Positions 7,304-11,003 of a stretch of 11,003 nt of DNA are shown here, in pieces. The stretch is taken from contig JAUXDP010000088.1 in NCBI GenBank assembly GCA_030618325.1, forward strand, positions 1-11,003, read 5' to 3'. Position 1 is the stretch's first letter; every line of letters begins with the position of its first letter. Both the position numbers and the translations under genes were made by a program. This DNA is from Methylococcaceae bacterium (GTDB taxonomy: Bacteria; Pseudomonadota; Gammaproteobacteria; Methylococcales; Methylomonadaceae). The notes under the pieces were generated by a model. It saw only the letters and a list, made by a program, of their open reading frames with translations, did not search any database and was not told the origin of the DNA.

Positions 7304-7687
7304 TTACAATCGTGACATTAATGTTTCCGCCATCAGCATAATTACCGACACCACATTCGCCACCAAAGCGCCACCAGTTAATGACACGATACTGGCTGTT
7401 ACCTCAGGCGTTAAACCGCTTTCAGTAATATGAACAGCAACAGTCCAAAAAGTAGCCGCAGCGATCAATTCCAATGTTGCAACCAGACTGGTGGCTAAAA
7501 GTACCGCTCCTAATTGTGACCTATCCCCAAATTTCAACCCGGTAGCGATAATATTAACGATAACCACTGCAAACAATTCGTAAACATTGTGATGATCAGG
7601 ATTATCTAATTCTCCCAGAAAAAAACCAAAATTTAATGTCAAAGCCAGAACAATAAAAAAACCAAATATTACTTTTTCAAAATTCAT
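7304..7687 (-). CDS. Small four-helix membrane protein of unknown function
   Basis: 127 residues, almost all hydrophobic, with likely membrane helices at about 5-25, 36-52, 59-85 and 97-120. Short polar loops carry GELDNPDHHNVYE (25-37), KFGDRSQLG (52-60) and HITESGLTPE (86-95). It resembles a conserved uncharacterised membrane family (I think DUF6394, from memory and not checked). It has no cysteine or enzymatic motif. TGGA lies 7-8 bases before the ATG, a fair ribosome site. It is first in a two-gene minus-strand unit, 32 bases before the K+ channel, so it may be an accessory or co-regulated membrane partner of that channel; this is inference from position. Confidence 0.7.
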   Translation of the reverse strand: MNFEKVIFGFFIVLALTLNFGFFLGELDNPDHHNVYELFAVVIVNIIATGLKFGDRSQLGAVLLATSLVATLELIAAATFWTVAVHITESGLTPEVTASIVSLTGGALVANVVSVIMLMAETLMSRL

Positions 7688-7760
7688 TTATCTATCCAGA
7701 GCGTATGTAAAACGCTTATTCTAACTCAAACGAAAACTATAATAAGGCCCGTCAGTAAAA

Positions 7761-7793
7761 AAATAGCCTATCTATATCATTTATAGGCTATTT
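7761..7793 (-). terminator. 11-bp hairpin in a divergent region; terminator-like on the minus strand
   Basis: AAATAGCCTAT (7761-7771) and ATAGGCTATTT (7783-7793) are perfect reverse complements around an 11-base loop. Read on the minus strand the stem runs into seven Ts (7763-7757), the form of an intrinsic terminator. It lies between divergent genes, upstream of the minus-strand operon, where no gene needs terminating. It may instead be a leader attenuator, a stop for antisense transcripts from the rhodanese side, or an operator. No T-run follows it on the plus strand. Confidence 0.5.
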
Positions 7794-7838
7794 CGATAAT
7801 AATATATCTCTTTAGAACCTTTACTCAGGAGAAATTAA

Positions 7839-8204
7839 ATGACCCTTTCCGCAATGGATCTTGTGGCGATAGCCAAGCAAAACATTACTGAAACTGAACT
7901 TAAAACAGTAAAACAAGCGCTATCTAAAGAATTGATTTTGGATGTTAGAGAGCCGGAAGAACATATTGCAGGTTGTCTTCCAGGGGCTGTAAACATTCCT
8001 AGGGGTGTATTGGAGTTTAAAATTGGTAATCACCCCAAATTCCAAAACAAGCAGGAAGCAAAAATTTACGTTTATTGTCAAACAGGGGGGCGCTCGGCAT
8101 TGGCTACAGAAACGCTGCAAAGATTGGGGTATAAAAATGTAGTCAGCATGGCTGGTGGCTTTAAGGCCTGGACTGAAGATGGTCACCAAGTAGCACAACC
8201 TTAG
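7839..8204 (+). CDS. Single-domain rhodanese-like protein
   Basis: Probable cytoplasmic sulfurtransferase or thiol carrier of 121 residues. One rhodanese domain fills residues 15-118: LILDVREPEEHIAGCLPGA near 32-50, IPRGVLEF near 53-60, the active-site loop CQTGGRS with catalytic Cys80, and the closing MAGGFKAWTEDGH. A second cysteine is at 46. It has no signal peptide or membrane segment. The ribosome site is strong (CAGGAGA 6 bases before the ATG). It is divergent from the channel operon and followed by a MITE-like element, so it appears to be a single-gene unit. The loop fits a cyanide/thiosulfate-type rhodanese, but the sulfur donor and acceptor cannot be told from sequence. TusB and TusE/DsrC genes are about 1 kb downstream, which may be coincidence. 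Confidence 0.92.
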   Translation: MTLSAMDLVAIAKQNITETELKTVKQALSKELILDVREPEEHIAGCLPGAVNIPRGVLEFKIGNHPKFQNKQEAKIYVYCQTGGRSALATETLQRLGYKNVVSMAGGFKAWTEDGHQVAQP

Positions 8205-8278
8205 CGATTAATATATTTTGTATCCTCAAAAAAAAGTTCTCTTTTAAGTAGAGATTAAGAAGATCATGCTGCAATTTT

Positions 8279-8444
8279 CTAGTAGGCTGCCCGAGAATAG
8301 AAGCCGTAGCGAGGGAAAGCCATTTTGAGTCAGATTTTTTGTTCATTTGAGGCGAATAATGGGTGTATTTAACGAAAATGAACGGAAAATCTGGCCAAAA
8401 TGGGTTTTCCGCAGTAGGTTCTCTATTCTCGGACAGGCTCCTAG
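8279..8444. mobile_element. MITE-like inverted-repeat element flanked by CTAG
   Basis: A 158-bp segment (8283-8440) has inverted ends: the left end with GCTGCCCGAGAATAGA and the right end with TCTATTCTCGGACAGGC match at 16 of the first 19 positions. Pairing continues inward: the block with AAAGCCATTTTGAGTCAGAT (about 8316-8335) opposes that with ATCTGGCCAAAATGGGTTTT (about 8389-8408), and GTTCATTT (8341-8348) pairs with AAATGAAC (8376-8383). The whole segment could fold as one long imperfect hairpin. It has no open frame. CTAG at 8279-8282 and 8441-8444 could be a 4-bp target duplication, as for IS5-type YTAR targets, but CTAG is palindromic so this is not proof. The right end lies 4 bp before the hslR ATG. 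Confidence 0.7.
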
Positions 8445-8448
8445 GTAA

Positions 8449-8838
8449 ATGACAGAAAAAGAATCCATACGTCTGGATAAATGGTTATGGGCTGCGCGTT
8501 TTTATAAGACGCGCAAACTCGCCGCCGACGCGGTTAGTGGTGGTAAAGTCCATGTCAATAATCAACGCAGTAAACCTGGAAAAGAGGTTAAGCCCGGCAC
8601 ACAACTTTTCATCAGTAAAGAAAGCTATACTTGGGACATTACCGTACTGGCTGTTAATAACCAACGCCGCCCAGCCAAAGAAGCTGTACTTCTTTATGAG
8701 GAAACCCCAGAAAGCATAACAAACCGCCATACCCAAATTGCTCAGCAACGGGAAGAACGAACGTTATTTGAACCTGGCCGCGAACACAAACCAAATAAAA
8801 AGCAACGGCGCCAGATACACCGCTTCAAGCAAGCTTAA
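8449..8838 (+). CDS. hslR: Heat shock protein 15 (ribosome-associated Hsp15)
   Basis: Hsp15 binds 50S subunits carrying a blocked nascent chain-tRNA and helps recycle them after translation failure. The 129-residue product has the S4 RNA-binding domain at about 8-66 (IRLDKWLWAARFYKTRKLAADAV then GGKVHVNNQRSKPGKEV), the conserved NQRRPAKEAVLLYEE at 71-85, and a basic C-terminal tail ending RRQIHRFKQA, as in E. coli Hsp15. The ATG at 8449 is the only sensible start. Its upstream context is the end of the MITE-like element, so the promoter and most of the ribosome site (AGG, 3 bases from the ATG) come from, or were changed by, that insertion. No sigma-32-type promoter was identified. Confidence 0.93.
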   Translation: MTEKESIRLDKWLWAARFYKTRKLAADAVSGGKVHVNNQRSKPGKEVKPGTQLFISKESYTWDITVLAVNNQRRPAKEAVLLYEETPESITNRHTQIAQQREERTLFEPGREHKPNKKQRRQIHRFKQA

Positions 8839-8925
8839 TTTTCTCAAACAGCCTCCTATATTGGTATGTCACAACGGTTTGATGAGTAAAACCTAAGAGA
8901 ACAGGGAGAAAAGCATTTATTTTAC

Positions 8926-9022
8926 ATCTCCTCACCCAACCCTCCCCATCAAGGGAGGGCTTTTAATCGAGAGCTTTCAGCTCTTAAGCCCTCTCCTGCT
9001 GGAGAGGGTTGGGTGAGGAGAT
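8926..9022. repeat. Compound palindromic repeat in a convergent gap
   Basis: Outer arms of 22 bp (8926-8947 and 9001-9022, with the CTCACCCAACCCT core) pair at 21 of 22 positions. Between and overlapping them are smaller stems: CCCTCCC with GGGAGGG around 8941-8959, AGAGCT-TTC-AGCTCT near 8970-8984, and a perfect CCCTCTCC-TGCT-GGAGAGGG at 8989-9008. The last uses part of the right outer arm, so two alternative folds compete. It lies between the ends of hslR and tusE and could stop transcription from both sides. The core recurs at 5521-5534, so it is likely a dispersed REP-like family. Confidence 0.8.
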
Positions 9023-9105
9023 ATAAAATATCTCTCTTCTTCAAAAGCCTCTTAAATTTACCTTATTTTCCTATCCATCAAACCAAAGTTCTTTAAGTAC
9101 TCGAT

Positions 9106-9432
9106 CTACAAACAACCTGGCGGCTTGGACAACCCAGCAATTTTGCAGGAAAATTTTACTGGTCCATCGGGAAACAACCTATGCAAATAACGACTATTGC
9201 CTTTTTCTTCGCCAAATTCATGGCGAACGGCTTTAACAAACACCCTGGCATTCGGTAAATGTTTATATTGTAAATAATAATTGCGTATAAACCAGACAAT
9301 TTCCCAATGCTCGACAGCCAGGGTAATGCCATTAGCTTCCGCTATCTCCAGGGCAACCCCTTCATTCCAATCATGCAGATCCTTAAGAAAACCATCCTTA
9401 GTTTTTGCCAGTGAACTATAATTTTCGCACAT
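9106..9432 (-). CDS. tusE: TusE/DsrC family sulfur-carrier protein
   Basis: Small carrier accepting persulfide sulfur from TusBCD/DsrEFH-type donors, for tRNA thiolation (with MnmA) or for sulfur metabolism. The 108 residues show the family core: DGFLKDLHDWNEGVALEIAEANGI (13-36), EHWEIVWFIRNYY (41-53), and GEEKGNSRYLHRLFPDGP near 74-91, followed by the flexible arm ending KIAGLSKPPGCL. The arm has two cysteines, Cys95 and Cys106, in a C-x10-C arrangement. Classical DsrC has both, whereas E. coli TusE keeps only the last. So this may be DsrC-like in redox chemistry. It starts 18 bases after the tusB stop with no clear ribosome site, suggesting translational coupling. The compound repeat lies downstream. 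Confidence 0.93.
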   Translation of the reverse strand: MCENYSSLAKTKDGFLKDLHDWNEGVALEIAEANGITLAVEHWEIVWFIRNYYLQYKHLPNARVFVKAVRHEFGEEKGNSRYLHRLFPDGPVKFSCKIAGLSKPPGCL

Positions 9433-9450
9433 AGAATAATAGTTACTGAA

Positions 9451-9741
9451 TCAGCCCCATGACTGGATAATAGGGTGCTTAATAGTTAATTCAACGAAGT
9501 CTGCGTAGTCAATTATTCCTACCCCATCAAGCAACTCTTCGGGTAATATCCCACGGGCAGCCAAATCAGGAGATAAAGCAAACAACTGATTTTGTATCAA
9601 CATTGAGTTAAGCCGTTCCCGCAAAATATTTCCCGACAAAACAGCTAATACGGCACTACGGATAAACAATACAGTATCTCCTGAGTCGATTCTATCAAGC
9701 ATGACTAGCTCAACAGGAGATTTAGCAATAATGTGTAGCAT
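9451..9741 (-). CDS. tusB: Sulfurtransferase complex subunit TusB (DsrH family)
   Basis: DsrH/TusB is the small non-catalytic-looking subunit of the TusBCD (DsrEFH) sulfur relay complex. The 96-residue product starts MLHIIAKSP and ends DYADFVELTIKHPIIQSWG, matching the family's N-terminal strand and its C-terminal DY-DFV-LT-KHP signature. It has no cysteine, so it cannot itself carry persulfide. AGAGA precedes the ATG by about 6 bases. It is directly followed by tusE/dsrC. The usual partners tusC and tusD are not beside it: the gene upstream is the divergent PilZ gene, so they would have to be elsewhere or absent. Confidence 0.88.
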   Translation of the reverse strand: MLHIIAKSPVELVMLDRIDSGDTVLFIRSAVLAVLSGNILRERLNSMLIQNQLFALSPDLAARGILPEELLDGVGIIDYADFVELTIKHPIIQSWG

Positions 9742-9811
9742 TATTTTCTCTGGTAGATTACTATTTTTATTCTACAATTACATTCAATTGTTAGTAAAGT
9801 CGACATACTAG

Positions 9812-10534
9812 ATGACCAACGACCCTTCTTATTCTATTTCAGATCAAAAAGAAATTACCCGTAATTTGACTTTGGTATGGAAAAACAAATGCTTGCTGAC
9901 TGCTAATTTTGGTGATCATGAGTCCTTCATCACTACAATTATCAATATTAATAGCAAAAAAAATACTCTTATCCTGGACTATGGGCCCAAAGAGTATTTA
10001 AACAAAAAGCTGTTAGCATCTCCTAATGTGACCTTTGAAACCGAATTTTCAGGAATCAAAGTAATTATTCCAGGAAGTAAAATCACCAAAAGTCGAGAAA
10101 GTGAACAAACTGTATTTCAGCTTCCAATCCCAGAAACAATCATTTGGAAACAGCGAAGAAAATTTTATCGGGTACATTCCCCTTTATTCAATCCTGCTTC
10201 ATGTCTGTTTACTGTGGATGAAGAAAACGAAATGAGTGTCCAGCTAGATCTACACGACATTAGCCTCACAGGCATGGCCTTGGTTTATGATGACCCGAAA
10301 TTATCAGAAACCCTTATTTCCAATGCACAATTTAAAAACTGTAAATTAACGCTGCCAGAAATTGGAGAAGGTATTATCTCTTTTACGATTTGTAATGAAG
10401 CCCCTCTCAATCGAGAGAAACCCGACAAAACCCAAAAAATAGGCTGTGAATTTTCAAACATCAAACCAGCATTTGAATCCGCTCTGCAGCGTTATATCCA
10501 AACTGTTGAAAGAGAACACAAAAAGAAAATGTAG
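9812..10534 (+). CDS. YcgR-type flagellar brake protein with PilZ domain
   Basis: Cytoplasmic c-di-GMP effector of 240 residues. An N-terminal YcgR-like beta domain covers about 20-105, including TLILDYGPKEYLNKKLLASPNVTFETEFSGIKV-like strands. The PilZ domain begins at QRRKFYRV. Its two c-di-GMP contacts are intact: RxxxR as Arg116-Arg120, and DxSxxG as Asp149-Ile-Ser-Leu-Thr-Gly154. YcgR proteins bind the flagellar motor at high c-di-GMP and slow swimming. No flagellar gene is in the window, so a different target is possible. No strong ribosome site is visible. An imperfect operator-like repeat, ACAAT-N8-ATTGT, lies at 9774-9791 in the 70-bp gap from divergent tusB. It converges on a membrane gene at the right edge. 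Confidence 0.88.
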   Translation: MTNDPSYSISDQKEITRNLTLVWKNKCLLTANFGDHESFITTIININSKKNTLILDYGPKEYLNKKLLASPNVTFETEFSGIKVIIPGSKITKSRESEQTVFQLPIPETIIWKQRRKFYRVHSPLFNPASCLFTVDEENEMSVQLDLHDISLTGMALVYDDPKLSETLISNAQFKNCKLTLPEIGEGIISFTICNEAPLNREKPDKTQKIGCEFSNIKPAFESALQRYIQTVEREHKKKM

Positions 10535-10538
10535 ATTT

Positions 10539-10593
10539 GCTAGGATGTGGCACTTCCGTTAACACATTCCGTTACCTAGCCAGCTATGCCACA
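10539..10593. repeat. Interleaved inverted repeats in a convergent gap
   Basis: GCTAGG (10539-10544) pairs with CCTAGC (10575-10580), and TGTGGCA (10546-10552) pairs with TGCCACA (10587-10593). The order A-B-A'-B' means both stems cannot nest, but they could form a pseudoknot or two competing folds. Between them is an 8-base direct repeat, TTCCGTTA, at 10554-10561 and 10567-10574. It is located between the ends of two convergent genes, so a termination role is plausible; no T-run follows on the plus strand until the TTTTTTT near 10605, inside the opposing gene. Confidence 0.55.
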
Positions 10594-10594
10594 A

Positions 10595-11003
10595 TTATTC
10601 CTGAATTTTTTTATCAATAAGGCTGGTGGAGCTAGTATTTACAAGCAATACACGCACCAAAGTCACCAACGTATAAATAAAAACCACATAAGCTATTGTG
10701 GAGAATATATAGCTCGGAAAATAACTTGCAAATTGCTCGAGATAAACACTCCATGTTGATTCTGTAACACGCCCTGATAATAAATAAAAACTACCGTTGG
10801 AAATAAGAAAAGCAGTCGTTGTAGCCACAATCAGCAAACCTAACTGCTTTGCCATTTCGGTGACCTTCACTATCTGGTAAGGAGCACAAAGTTTACCCGC
10901 CAGCCACATAGCAAAATAGCTTGGAACCAGAAAAGGATACGCTACAGAAATACAGTAATCACTTACTCCAAATTGGGAAATGGCCAAATAGTCGATCAGG
11001 CCT
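10595..11003 (-). CDS. Membrane protein, C-terminal part (cut by window edge)
   Basis: An open minus-strand frame enters from the right edge and ends with TAA at 10595, giving 135 visible residues. There is no ATG start in view; a TTG at 10987 is not convincing because the frame stays open beyond it. At least three hydrophobic segments are visible: ISVAYPFLVPSYFAMWLAG, LLIVATTTAFLISNGSFYLL, and SYIFSTIAYVVFIYTLVTLV, the last near the C-terminus, followed by a short polar tail. Conserved-looking SNGSFYLLSG and FPSYIFSTIAY motifs suggest an integral inner-membrane transporter or ECF S-component-like protein, but I do not recognise the family. It converges on the PilZ gene. Confidence 0.7.
   Translation of the reverse strand, partial: GLIDYLAISQFGVSDYCISVAYPFLVPSYFAMWLAGKLCAPYQIVKVTEMAKQLGLLIVATTTAFLISNGSFYLLSGRVTESTWSVYLEQFASYFPSYIFSTIAYVVFIYTLVTLVRVLLVNTSSTSLIDKKIQE

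Noticed and set aside
8161..8346. 61-codon minus-strand open frame over the rhodanese end and the MITE-like element
   Set aside because: It starts within the inverted-repeat element and overlaps the rhodanese gene, with no ribosome site or family signal.
8205..9105. CRISPR array suggested by the several repeats around hslR
   Set aside because: The repeats are inverted and of different kinds, not regularly spaced direct repeats with unique spacers, and no cas gene is present.
10595..10987. Complete 130-residue gene starting at a TTG at 10987
   Set aside because: The frame remains open to the window edge (residues GLIDY precede the TTG), so this is more likely the C-terminal part of a longer membrane protein.

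Overview
The window looks like chromosome of a gammaproteobacterium of moderate-to-low GC. The left end carries recA-recX-alaS in the order typical of gammaproteobacteria. Elsewhere there are other families common in that class: Hsp15 (HslR), TusB/DsrH with TusE/DsrC, RraA, and a YcgR-type PilZ protein. The gene mix and the dispersed palindromic repeats would suit a Methylococcales-like or related environmental lineage, but the sequence alone does not fix the genus. There are no rRNA or tRNA genes, no CRISPR array and no transposase gene.

Layout. (1) Positions 1-2353, minus strand: recA, recX and the 5' part of alaS, closely spaced and probably one operon. (2) 2354-2639: divergent control region with a candidate recA promoter overlapped by a palindrome, and a tandem array of 11-bp direct repeats that looks like a PhoB (Pho) box. 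(3) 2640-3869: outer-membrane porin. It is followed by a perfect 28-bp inverted repeat, then rraA and ispH on the same strand. (4) 5526-7687, minus strand: a two-TM potassium channel with tandem RCK/TrkA domains, preceded by a small four-helix membrane protein. (5) Divergent from these, a single-domain rhodanese, then a MITE-like inverted-repeat element ending 4 bp before the hslR start codon. (6) A compound GC-rich palindromic repeat in the convergent gap, then tusB/dsrH and tusE/dsrC on the minus strand. (7) A YcgR/PilZ gene on the plus strand, converging on a membrane-protein gene that leaves the window at the right edge.

How the genes relate. The window is a mosaic of small housekeeping units rather than one pathway: DNA repair, alanyl-tRNA synthesis, isoprenoid precursor synthesis, outer-membrane uptake, K+ transport, sulfur relay, ribosome rescue and c-di-GMP signalling. 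Two themes recur. One is sulfur and thiol handling: a rhodanese, TusB, and a DsrC-type protein with both arm cysteines. The other is insertion of palindromic repeat elements into gene borders. I do not see a clear new multi-gene system. The most informative signals are the Pho-box array before the porin, the repeat elements next to rraA and hslR, the aldolase signature in RraA, and the two-cysteine DsrC next to a TusB that lacks TusC/TusD in the window.
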